Below, piece after piece: positions 27,934 through 39,700 of a stretch of 64,000 nucleotides of DNA. The notes beneath the pieces are model-generated. The model saw only the letters and a list, made by a program, of their open reading frames with translations, was not told where the DNA came from and searched no databases. Both the position numbers and the translations under genes were made by a program. This stretch comes from Amaranthus tricolor (Eukaryota > Streptophyta > Magnoliopsida > Caryophyllales > Amaranthaceae). Where the stretch lies: assembly GCF_026212465.1 (NCBI RefSeq), contig NC_080063.1, positions 6,289,225 through 6,353,224 on the forward strand, read 5' to 3'. Every line of letters begins with the position of its first letter. The stretch's first letter is position 1.

Positions 27934-29629
27934 TATTACACCCTATAATAAATGGAAAATTTGAACTAAATAAGCAAATTAATATAAAAAATTCTTAAAC
28001 TACGCATGGGATAAATATAATTCTCAAAATAAGCACGAATTTCCCAGACCTGAGGGTTAGAGTTTTTTTTTGTTGCTAACAGCTAACAAAGAAAGTTGGT
28101 CAAAAAAATTCAAGGTTAACAGCGAACAAAAATTTTGACTTTTTTTTACTAAAATCTTTGTTCGTTGTTACTAACAGTGAACAAACTTTAAACTATTTTT
28201 TTATGTTTAAAATTATAAACAATATAAAATGTGAATGTATAAATTTAAGGTATATAATAAACATAATAAATATGTATATACATATGTAACAAAATGTATA
28301 TATATGTCAATAAAATGCCCAAAAGTTCAAAATATACAATAGTATGTACACCTATACACAAAACTAATGCTCATCACCCTCGTCAACCCTTCTTAAATGT
28401 GAAGGTCGTCTCCGCCTCTTACGATAATAAGAGGCATTCGTATGGCTATTAGAGAGGGGACGACCCCGCTCCCTCGTGGGGGTATGTCACGTTAATCTCC
28501 TCCAAATGAACGTTAGGAGAAGGAGACGATGTTTGGACGTCTGTAGATGGTTGTGACGGCTCAGCGACTTCGGGAATGAATTGCTGGAACTACATCCCTA
28601 AGAGTATATAGTGTCTATGTCGGAGACCTAAAAGCAAAGATAAAACATACTATAATCTACATGTGCAACAACCCTTTAGTTTTGACAGTTTATGAACAAC
28701 TTATCTAACATAGACATTCCATAGTAAACTACTCCTCTGATCTGCTTGTATAGTGGGCACACTTTGACCGTAAGGGCCAGGATCATTCACCAGCTACATT
28801 CACCAGATCATTCACAACTATTCACCATTCACGATTAGTAGGTCCTTGATTGAACAGATAGGTTCCTTGTATGCCAAGGGTTTTAATGTGATGTTTGAAT
28901 GTTTATACTGGTGTGATTGTAGGAACATAATGGTTTGTCAAGGTCATATTATCTTAAATATCATTTCCAACAAATACATATATAAATAATAATATTCACC
29001 ATTAACAACTATACATCCAATAAATACACAAATAACAAATAAAATCAACATTTAAGTATTTGAATTAGCTAAGGATGACCTTAAAGAGTATTGATTTGCA
29101 AATGTGGAACCTGCATTTGAATAAAGATAAGAAATATATATTCGGAAATCAAGCATTAATCAGCTAAAAAATTACGTAAGATCAATCCAATTACATTTCA
29201 TAAGACGTTGGTGATGTTAATTGGGAAAAGTGAGGGATGAATTGAAGAATTGAAGCTTTTTAATAGAGGAATTTGGTGGAAAAAGCTTCATAGGTATGAT
29301 GATATTAGGGTTTTGAGAAATGGAGGAAATGAGGGAAGAAGGAGTTGTTGAATTTAGCCATGTAACTTTCGCTGTTATTAACAACAAAAAAATATTTTGG
29401 TAAAAAAAAGTGAAAATCTTTGTTCGCTGTTAGTAGCGAACAAATTAAAGACCTTGACTTTTTTTGACCAATCTTCTTTGTTCGCTGTTAATAACAACAA
29501 ACAACTCCAATCATTATGCTTGGGAAATTCGTGCTTACTTTGGGATTATTTTTATCCCATACCTAGTTTAAGAATTTTTCATACATGTTGATTATTTTGT
29601 TCAAATTTTCTAATAAATATACCTTATCG
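27934..29629 (-). mobile_element. MULE-like TIR element A, deletion derivative carrying PMD gene remnants
   Basis: Flanked by a 10-bp direct repeat GCCCAATAAA (27924-27933 and 29630-29639). Long inverted ends (about 200 bp) share AAAAATTCTTAAACTA, ATGGGATAAA, AGCACGAATTTCCCA and motifs such as TTTGTTCGCTGTTA. The outermost 25 bp are more diverged. The interior encodes fragments of a plant mobile domain gene on the minus strand. No transposase. It shares gene cargo, target-duplication length and the CGCTGTTA end motif with element B, and is about half its size. Confidence 0.8.
28364..28795 (-). pseudogene. PMD (plant mobile domain) gene remnant with internal deletion
   Basis: Read on the minus strand, exon 1 (QADQRSSLLWN, near 28760-28700), an intron, and the first residues of exon 2 (VSDIDTIYS, near 28615) run straight into the end of the last exon (FQQFIPEV, then VHLEEINVTYP and GAGSS), with a stop at 28366-28364. 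Each piece aligns with element B's PMD gene (QANHRSSVLWD, VSDTETIYT, FQQFIPEL, VHLEEVDLTCP, GAGSS). The whole PMD core between exon 2 and exon 5 is missing, and the C-terminal part is also frameshifted. Confidence 0.78.
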
Positions 29630-30859
29630 GCCCAATAAAGACCACACCATATATAATACCCAAAAACTTGGGTGAAACTGCCTCACTTGTGAGATGCATC
29701 TTATTGGACTTGTCCAATTGTATATATTTTTTTTACCAATTTTACAAATTAAAATGTTAATTTCAAGAGTTAAAAGACCAATTTGAAGATTTAAAAGATC
29801 AATTTTAAGGATTTAAAATTGACATTTTTAAGTCATGGAATTTAACAGCTTCAAAACTTAAAAGATCAATGTTAGTACTTAAAAAACCAATTGAAAAATT
29901 TAAAATTCTCAATTCAACTTTAATATTGGATGACTCAAACATTAAAATTGATATGAAAAACTTTAAAATTGACTTTTTAAATCTTAAAATTAAATTTTTA
30001 AATCTTAAAATTATTCTTTAAATTTTAAAATTAATATATCAGAATATTTTTAAAAAATTATTAGATCTATACTTGTTACACGACTAAGAGGAATATTTGA
30101 AAAAAATAAGACATTTCAACAACTTATTTCCCAAAATAAGCTCCGTGAAAACTTATTTCCCAAAATAAGCGTCCGTACATCCAAAGCTGTGGTTTGGGAT
30201 TAGTCGCTGTTAGTAACAGCGAAAGAAGGAGTTGACTAACAGCGACTCAAGTCGTTTTATTTTTCCAGTTTCTTCTTCTTCCTCATTTCAGTTCGCGTTT
30301 TTTTCTTCATTCGACATCTCCCTCGTTTATCCTCCATTAAAATCACATTCAATCTTTCAACTAAATTCATCAAATTCGAAGTTGGTACCACTAATTTGTT
30401 GTATAATCTTCCTACATCGAATTAAGGTATTTTTTTTCTGGATTTTTTCAATTTTCCGAAAATTAGGGTTTAGTGAATTTTAATGAACTTTCCCATTAAT
30501 GTAGGTTCATATACTTGCAATTTACTAATTGTTGTTAATCTACAGCTTATTGAGGTACGTTTTTATTTGGTGTTGTTGTTCAAGTTGTTGTTGAATTGTT
30601 GCAATTGTTGCAATTTACGAATTTACTAATTGTTGTTCAATTTTAAATTTTTCTATTTGGTGTTGATTTTAAAATGTATGTCATGTATAGTGGTCATTTA
30701 GACTTAAGCTCTACGAATATGTCGAATGTAGTTATTATTTGCCTTGATCTTCATAATTAATAGTTTTTTCAAGAATTTGTTCTTGAATTTAAAATGTGTA
30801 GTGGTAATATATTTATGAACATGATGGTGATGTTGATTTTGTATTGTGTTGTTGTAGAA

Positions 30860-31129
30860 ATGGATTCATTTCGTCTGACTGTTGTATGCTTTTGGAATGG
30901 TTCAATACGATCAACTAGTAACAATGTTAAGTATGTTGGGGGAAGACGTAAACTGTTTGCATGCAATTCATACATGGATTTTAATGAATTTAAACATTTT
31001 ATATGCTCTAGGATTGGCATTGACACTACAAGAAGTACTGTCAATTTAAATTTTAAGTACAATCTTAGTGGAGATTTGTTAGCTATCCAAGAAACCCAAA
31101 ATCCCTTTATGCAGGAGAGATGGATCTAG
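30860..31129 (+). pseudogene. mudrA-type N-terminal domain fragment
   Basis: 90-codon frame starting MDSFRLTVVCFWNGSI and containing VKYVGGRRKLFACNSYMDF, NEFKHFICSRIGID and NLNFKYNLSGDLLAI. This layout matches the PB1/ubiquitin-like domain at the N-terminus of plant MuDR transposases. It stops at 31127-31129, overlapping the PMD start codon (31120) in another frame. The rest of the transposase is absent. It supports a Mutator origin of element B. Confidence 0.65.
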
Positions 31130-33142
31130 CAGCTCTAGGCCCGCTCGACCCTAGTGTCCTTACGATGCAGGCGAATCATAGGAGCAGTGTGCTATGGGAT
31201 GTACAGGTCATTGAACTTACCCCTTTTTAATTTAGTACTTCATATTTCTTTAAGTTGAAGCTAACATAATATTTGGATTTAGGTGTCCGATACGGAAACC
31301 ATATACACCAGGCATCCCGATTCAGCTCCGTGGGCGATTGACACACGGATCGTTCCGTACCTTCAGGTTGCGAGGTTGCATGACTTCCACCTGATCGCGT
31401 ACAGGAGAGTCGATCGGGCGCTAGTCACGGCTTTAGTCGAGCGGTGGCGCCAGGAGACTCATACCTTCCACCTACCTATAGGTGAGGCTACCGTCACGTT
31501 ACTTGACGTAGCTGTGCTTACACGGCTTCCCATCGAGGGACATGCCGTGTGCATCGATGGACGCCAATTCGAAAGCTGGCAAGACAAAGTCCAAAGACTA
31601 TTAGGAGTCCGACCTCCGGCTGAGGTAACCAAAGGGAGTAGCCTGCGCGTAACATGGCTTGCACAAAACTTCTCGCAACTCCCTGAAGGTGCTGATGACG
31701 CCACCGTTGAGAGATACGCTAGGGCGTATCTCTTTTATCTGATTGGTGCTGTCTTGTTCTCCGACAAGACTGGCAACCGAGTACAACTATTGTACTTGAC
31801 GTTGCTTGATGCGCCATGGGAGGTCATCTCCGGGTACAGCTGGGGTTCGACAGCCCTAGCGTATCTGTACAGGAGACTTTGTGAAGCTTCACGGAAGAAC
31901 GTGAAGGAGATCGCTGGGCCCCTGATTATTCTACAGGTAATAATAAGTTTACATGTTACCGTTTTGTTTCATTTATTATATATTGTTGTACCTCTTTTAC
32001 TTACTTATAATGGTAATTCATAGCTTTGGGCATGGGAGTATGTTCTCATTGGTCAACCGATGAGGAGTATTGGACGTGGTGCATTTGCGCCACCACTGCT
32101 TCCTCCCCCGCATGTGCCATATGGATCGCGGTGGTCCTTTGAAAGACGAACAAGGACCCACACTGGATCGGGCGTGGGGTTCTACCGCGATCAACTCGAT
32201 CTACTACGTGCTGACCAGGTAACAACTTCACCACAACTTGTTTTATAAGTATCACATTGAGTAATTTATTAATCGAATTTTCACGTTTAGTTTCTATGGG
32301 ACCCTTACCCCCTGAGGCATACGCTGCATTGCCTCAGCACTCGGGCATATTGTCAAGGGCGTGGAGAGCATCTGTACCTCTGCTCTGCTTCGACATAGTC
32401 GAAGTGCATCTCCCTGAGCGCGTACTGCGCCAATTTGGGATGGTATAGGGCATCCCGCCTCCATGTGACACAGAAGCGGAGCTCCACCACTATCGCAAGG
32501 GTCGGGAACCCAAGAACTGGCTAGAGGTCAACTGGCGCCATGTCGCTCGTTGGGAGCACAGGCTAGAGCTGCTGGCCCAAGGTGCGCCGATCGACGCTGC
32601 AGGCGCACCTACTACGGCGGATTACATGCCGTGGTTCCTCTCCATTACTCGTCGATGGATGACACCACGAGGTATCATGGCGGCAGCCCAGTACGCTCCC
32701 GCAGCACCGACGATGACGCACTTTGTAAGTATTCTTCAACATTGATTATTATCCATACAACTTACACGTTATACATTTCATTAATACTTAAGTCTTACTG
32801 CAGGCACAGGGCATTGCATCAGTCATCAGCTCCTCCCAAGAGGAGCCCGTACGGGAGATTGCCCAAGGCATACTCCGAGGGACGCAATTTCAACAATTCA
32901 TTCCGGAATTGACTGCGCCCGACACCACTATGTACGAGTGCGGTTCATCTCCTCATCATGCCGACGTTCATCTTGAGGAGGTTGACTTAACGTGCCCGGA
33001 CTACGGTGCCGGGTCCTCACAGGGGGCCATATCATCACACTATCAATCCCCTCCCCTACCCGAGCGTCATGCGACTGCATCTTACTATCGTAGGAGGCGT
33101 CGTAAACCGTCACAATTAGACAGGGTACAGGAGGAGGATTAG
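31120..33142 (+). pseudogene. Transposon-borne plant mobile domain (PMD) protein, two lesions
   Basis: PMD proteins (MAIN, MAIL1 and the PP7 'long form' homologues) act in plants in gene and transposon silencing with PP7-type phosphatases, and many copies reside in transposons. Exons: 31120-31206, 31283-31936, 32024-32218, 32291-32724, 32804-33142, all GT-AG. Motifs typical of the family: WAIDTRIVPYLQVARL, ALVERWRQETHTFHLP, GEATVTLLDVAVLTRLPIEG, YLFYLIGAVLF, LLYLTLLD, GYSWGSTALAYLYRRLCEAS, FGM..GIPPPCDTEAELH, VNWRHVARWEHR. Two defects are seen: a one-base frame slip early in exon 4 (FLWDPYP then EAYAALPQH, near 32310) and a TAG stop at 32446-32448 after FGMV. The C-terminus ends in a basic RRRRRKPSQL tail. 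GC content is higher than in the host genes nearby. Confidence 0.85.
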
Positions 33143-33692
33143 CATTACAATAGTATTTGTATATTTTGAAGATTAGTGACATTTTGTATATATTCAACAC
33201 TTGTACATATTCAGAATTTGTAACATATTGACTTTTGTGTATACTTTGTAATATATGTGTACATGTATATATTTTAATCGTATTATCAAACGTTTATATT
33301 AACATTTAAAAATTAAAAGTAAAACTAACATAATACATAATGTTACCTTTAGAAATTAAGAAGTATGATGTAGAATTGATATAATGAAGTATGGGAAATG
33401 ATGGAGCTATTTATAGAACATCATTATAACGACTATTTTCAAGTTTCTAACGACTATTTTTCTAATTAACAACGGCTACTTTACTTCATTAAAAAAAAAA
33501 AAAAAAAATTTAAAGGACCTAAGACATTTTAATTTTTTTTTCCTTCTTTCGCTGTTAGTTACTAACAGCGACTTATCCAAAGCTCTGATCTGGATGTACG
33601 AACGCTTATTTTGGGAAATAAGTTTTCACAAACTTATTTTGGGAATTAATTTGTTCAAATGTCTTATTTTTTTCACTTTTTTCGACTAAGAG

Positions 33693-33777
33693 TGTCTCCT
33701 ATGACAGTATTTGAATTAAGAATTTTGAAAGTCATCTCATAATAATTAACGTCAAAACAGGAGCAAGGATTGCAACA
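33693..33777 (+). promoter_or_regulatory. SIEL leader/promoter remnant beside the transposon end
   Basis: Only 85 bp separate the target duplication of element B from the SIEL ATG (33778). No TATA box is obvious. The original 5'UTR and promoter are probably interrupted, with transcription starting in or across the element's end. Confidence 0.45.
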
Positions 33778-36700
33778 ATGGAGCAACAGCTATGGCGGGA
33801 AACCGAGGAGAAGTTTAACACCAGCAATCTCATCGGCGACTCCAACAACAACAACAATAACGCAATCTCTCTCCAAACACTCTCATCATGTCGATCACTT
33901 ATCATCAATCCTTCAACATCAAACCTTACAATTTCGTCCATTTTGAAAACCCTAATTCACACTCTATTTTCCTCAAATCACCGCCATTACCACCACCACA
34001 TTTTCTCTCTCCTCTCCACTCTCTCTTTTCATCACCCTTCCTTCTCACCGTCTATATCTTCTTCCATTCTTTCTCTCTCTTCCTCCCTCATCTCTGACCC
34101 TTCCTCCTCCCCTCGCCTGGCTGCTGCCGCTCTTTCTCTCCTCTTGTCAATCTCTGCCGTTGATGACCTCGATGACAGTCTCCTTGTATCTCTCTGCTTT
34201 CGTCCTTGTATGTCTGTCAGGGTTTGGTTCTTGAACAATGCGCTTAAGTTTTCAATTCGTCCCAATTTGTTGTTGACTGTGATGTTAGGGTTTAGTGAGG
34301 ACCCTATTCCTTGTGTTCGTAAAGCTGCATTGGAGGGCTTGGTTCGTATTTGTGATTCTGGTATTTTTGTAGAGGATTCTGCATTTGTTGAGGGATGTTA
34401 TTTTCGTGCTGTTGAACTTCTTGGTGATCAGCATGATTATGTTCGCTTCAGTGCTGTTCGTGCGGTTAGTTGGCATTTTTTTTCTTTTTTGTATTAAATT
34501 ATTGATTTTTTTTGATGTCTTTGTATAGGAGTTCTGGACATTGTGTAAACGGAAGCTACAATTGAATTGGTGTGACTTGGTCAGTGGTGTAATTTGATTT
34601 GGTTTATAACTCAACTATAGTTTAAAGTTTGAATGGCATGTAATGCTTCTACGGCTGTAGGTGAACTTATCTTCTCGAGTTGTGGAAACTTTGGGAAATA
34701 AATAGAAGCCAAACCTGATTTGACCGGTACTTGGAATAAGTTGGGAAGAACAAAACTTTAATTGTGGTGTTTGTTTTTGAGCTACTGGTAATTGAAAAGG
34801 AAAAGAAGATAGCAAATACATCGAATCCCACAAATTGTGATATAAATTTCACTTATGTTCTGTGATACTCAACTGACGTTAATTTTTTAGGTGAGGGCAT
34901 GGGGATGTATGCATGCTGAGTCGAAGCCAGAGGAAGAAATTAAGGGTACATGTTTCAATGGTGTATTTCTGCAGGTATTTGACATAAATTTGATTGTTGT
35001 TTGCTGTAATATTTTTTATTGCCTTCATGACTTTTATTTGGGTTGGTTGTACTTAGTGTTATTGTCAATGAAGCTTGGTTATTAGGGGGTGCAGTGGATA
35101 TAATATATTAATGTAGTTTGAGTAACAAGCTTGATTTTTAAACCTTTAAATCTTTATCAGGAACTCTTGTTTGTGTGTACTTTTTAAATTTTCATTTTTT
35201 GAAGGAAAAAGGCATTCAATAGTCAGTCACAAAATAGTAACAATTGAAAATTGGAACTATTTCGTTGAAGAATATATCTTTGAAATGACATGTAAAATAT
35301 AAAATATCTATCTGATTGTATTTGTAGCTGAAACCACACAGTTTGCTTCATGTGCACATTCTCACCCTTTAAAAATGTCAAAGTTTTGACCTGGAGATTT
35401 CAATAATTGTCGACTAGATGATGGGCATTTATAAACCCTCTACCCATTTTACTGAAAGTATTGTACAACTGTTCATTCTTATCATGGGTTTTAACTGGTA
35501 AAATTATTATGATCTTTAACAGGCAAAATTGTTTAGCTGAAAATATCAAAGAAATCTACCTTTGGTTGAACATGTGCCAAACATACTACATTTTCCAGGT
35601 TCGTAAAACTGCAACATTAGAGTACAGGGGTTTTAGATAGTGGCTTCCTAATATTTTCACTTGAGACCTCCCAGGATGAACACAGACTCTATAGTTTTTA
35701 CTTTTTAGTTATACTCCTACCCCTAGTTGTTTGTCTGCATGATGCTGATGCATTAGAAACTTTAGACGTGACTCCAGAATTCTGGAATGCAACAAATAAA
35801 TTTAAGGATGTTGATGATTTTCGAATCTAGAGTGGTCCAATGACTGAGGCTTCTCAAAATTTATGTTCCTCTAAGTATTGGCAAACTTGTTTTTGTCTTG
35901 TAGCCTTAGAATGTGTTTTTGCATTGCAATTTGCAAACCAATGCATCTCAAAGATCCCTACGAGTTGCTGTCACACATTATCTTGTTAGGCCAAAAAATA
36001 ATAATAATAAATTATCAATTTTAATCACAAAAATCAGTTAAAAATTAGTTACGATCAGTAAAAATCATTTTTAATCTGTACAACTTAGTTATAATTTATA
36101 ATTAAAAATCAGTTTCAAACAATCAGTTTCAGTTAGTAAGGGTCTTAGTATATTGCAACTTTTTTTCCGTAGTGTGTGATGTGAGATCATAGTGCAAAAA
36201 TGCAGTAACGACACAGTGATGTACTAACGAGAGTGATATGGTTATCTAAAAATTAAATGTCGGCCGAAAACATGAGATATTTCTTGAAACAAACCTAAAT
36301 GCGGTTTTTTTACACCTTTACAATGCGACACATATCGATTTGTTTTTTAGAAACTTTTATGAGGCGTCCGATGTGGTGCGGCGCCTATGTGGTGCGGCCT
36401 TGTGTTTGCTTTATGCGGTAGAATGATTGATGAATTGCTTTTTTTTTTTTTCATTGTGGGATTGAATGATCATGCTTGTCATTTCCTTATCTTTTTTGTG
36501 TTTTATGGGTGTCATCCTATAATTGTGATCAATGGTTTTTGTTACCTGTTTCCTGAAAATTGTGTTGATTTTTCCCTCCAGATCTGTTCTATGGTCAGAG
36601 ATATGAATGTGGAGGTCAGGGTGGAGGCTTTTACTGCCCTTGGAAAAATTGCATATATCTCTGGTGATATTTTGTTGCAGACCATGTCAAAAAGGGTCCT

Positions 36701-39700
36701 TGGAACAATCAAAGAAAAACAATCCTTAGCTTGGTGTAGTTCACATATGCATAAAATTCATGCTTCTGTTGCTGCAGGTTTATTTGTTCATGGTCTAGAG
36801 GATGAATATAGTGAGGTAAAACAAAATTCTGACTGAATTTCACTTCAGATTACTTTGAGGTATTCAGTGTTTTTGTGTTAATTTGGTATATTTAACTATT
36901 ATTTTCCATATCATGGAGCCAAAGATTTATAGTTCTTTGATTTTAGATTACAAATGACTATATTCAACAATGACAACATTCCATTACCTCATTGCCATTA
37001 AGGGGCTCCCACCTAGGGTGGAGTTTGGGAGGATTGGATGTATGCCTTACCCTTATAAATGATAAAACTAACTAAGAAGTTGTTTGCGATTGATCCTTAG
37101 TAGCAAACTTCAATGTGCAACTTTAGATAAATAGTAAGTGCACATGATTTAATGAGTCATTTTAATTTATTTCATTAAAATGACTCATTGAATCATGTGC
37201 ACTTTGTATTTATTAAATCATGATCACTTCTTATCTATGTAAAGTTGCAATTAACGTTGGCAGCCAAGGGTCAATTGGAAACATCTTCTTTGTTATCGCT
37301 AATAAGGGTAATATTGCGTACATTTGACCCTCAAACATGCCTTGGTGGGGTCACTTAATGGTTTGAGGTAATGGAATGTTGTTGGTATATTCACTTATTT
37401 TATATATTTACTAAGCCATTATATATTTGTGAACTTTTAAAGATCATATGTCTTAGAAATTTTATCCTTCAAGTTGTCATCACATTATTTATTAAAATCT
37501 GTTGTTTTAATACCTTTTCTCCTCAAATTATTTTCTTTTTAATATGTTGTTGTTTACTGCTAATAAGTTCATTTCAGCTCAGTTTCGCCCATTTTATCAT
37601 TTTTACATTTTTCAATAAATTCTAAGAAGTTCAATTAAGTGCAATAAGTTGCGGAAAATAGATCCGTATTCCTTACTGTGCTAAAGATCTTCTAAAATGG
37701 AAAGTTACATTCACATTCCATATTATCCGTCGCTTTCGGTATCACCATACTACTATCTAAAAATAACATACCACTTATATATTAAGGTATTACTTATTAG
37801 TGCAGCTTTTTCTTTTCTTTTTTTTTGGCTATTGTGCGTAATTACTTTCTTCTGTTCATTTACCTGTCCATTTTACAACTGTTAAACAAATTCTGAGTTC
37901 TATGGCATTGGTGTATGCTAATATGTTTGAGATAGAGTATCTTCGCTTCTTGCTATTTAAGGTGGATAGATCATGCTCCAAGTTTTAACTCCATGTATGC
38001 TACTTGAAGGTACAACAGGCTGCCTGTATCTCCTTGCGAATGCTTCCTGTTATCTCTGATCAATTTGCTAGTGAGGCTGTTAATATATTGAAATATGGTC
38101 TTCATGGTGATACAACGGTTAGGCTAGAGGCTCTGAAGACGATTCATCATATAGTACTATCTGGATGCTTAAAGATGCAGGAGGAAAACATAGATATGGT
38201 ATACCTTTAATGCTATGATTAATAATTTAGACGTTTTTTTATGATGCGTAAATTTAGATAGCTTTGTTATGTTATACTTATGTTATTATTAAATATTTTC
38301 TTGAGTTGAGTGGTTATAATTCCTCTATGCAGTTCAGTATTTACTAATGTTTCTACAGAACTTAAAAGCTAAAAAAAGACAATGGTGATAAATGGTTTAA
38401 GCTGTTGCTATTTATAGTGAAAATATTTATTTATTTATATCTCTCACTTATCAGTATAAGTGAATAGTGAACTGTAAAGAAGTGTCTTTCTAAGTCGCAT
38501 ATGCTTTCTCAAATATAGTTCCTACTGAAAATTACAATGGTGCTATGTTGTAAAGGCATCTTTCAGTCAGCCTCTCCTGTAACATCTTCATAGTTATTGA
38601 CTCTCATTGAATGCTGATTTTCCAAATCTTTTTAATGCTAGGACATTTTTCTAGGTTGAACTTATTTTAGAACTTTATGGATATTTGGTAAATGGTACTT
38701 CCTCCGTTCCATATTACTTGCTACATTATAAAATAATGCACTATTCATTCATCACTCTTAATTTGTGATTGTTTTTAATCTATGAGTTAAAACATAGTGA
38801 AGTTGGATCTTATTTGATTCGTCTTAATGCAAAGATTATTAATATCAAATTTTTATAGTTGTTTCTTTCAAGTTTTAGTGCATCGTACCTAAATATCACA
38901 TATCACTTGCCATGTGATTTTCCATTTATAAAAATCTCAAATCATTGAGTTCACCTTCTGTCCCAAAGTAGATTGAAAATGAATTATTTGCTGGAGGTTA
39001 TAGGCGAAAAGCTGATTGAGCAACTTGCTATGAAGAATTCTTTTGATGCATTTATCTTTCAGCTAGCAGTTTCAACTAGGTTTGTCAAATAGAGAACCTA
39101 TATCTAGGGACTTAAGCAACAGATAATGTAGGACTTTTAGTGACAGATTGCTTTGTTCTCTAATGAATTTCAACTCATCAATCATCATTATTACTGAAAG
39201 CTGATTGAGCAACATGCTATGAAGAAGTCTTTTGATACATATATCTTTCAGCTAGCAGCTTCAACTAGTTTTATCAAGTACTCCTTCTCACTCAATTTGC
39301 TTCACTTTTTATTTAAGTTTGTCCTAATCATTTTTCCCTATTTCTATTTTTTGATATGACCCACCACTTTTACTCTATATTCTCTCTCGTATTAATTAAT
39401 ACCCCACTTCTTTAACCCATTATATCCAATTTCCTAGTCTCCGTGCCAAAAGCCAAAAGCCAAAAGCTAAAAGCTAAAAGCCAAAAGCCAGTGGGGCTAA
39501 ATGGCCGAGACAGAGGAGCTAGGATTTAAGCAACAAATATGTACGACCTTTAGTGACAGATTCCTTTTTTCTCTACTGAAACTCAACTCATCAATCATCA
39601 TTGCCTGCTTAAAGTGGATAAATGGCAACTCATCGCTGGACTAGTTTTTCTCTCACACTTGAGCAATGAAGAGGCAGATTAGTGAGGTAGATGTATGTGG

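Larger units (their letters stand above)
30091..33682 (+). mobile_element. MULE-like TIR element B carrying a PMD gene
   Basis: 3592 bp, flanked by a perfect 10-bp duplication CGACTAAGAG (30081-30090 and 33683-33692). The inverted ends are about 150 bp and share AAAAAAATAAGACATTT, AACTTATTTCCCAAAATAAG and GTCGCTGTTAGTAAC. The interior holds a mudrA-type N-terminal fragment followed by a five-exon PMD gene, both on the plus strand. No catalytic transposase domain. The right end lies 95 bp before the SIEL ATG. Confidence 0.9.
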
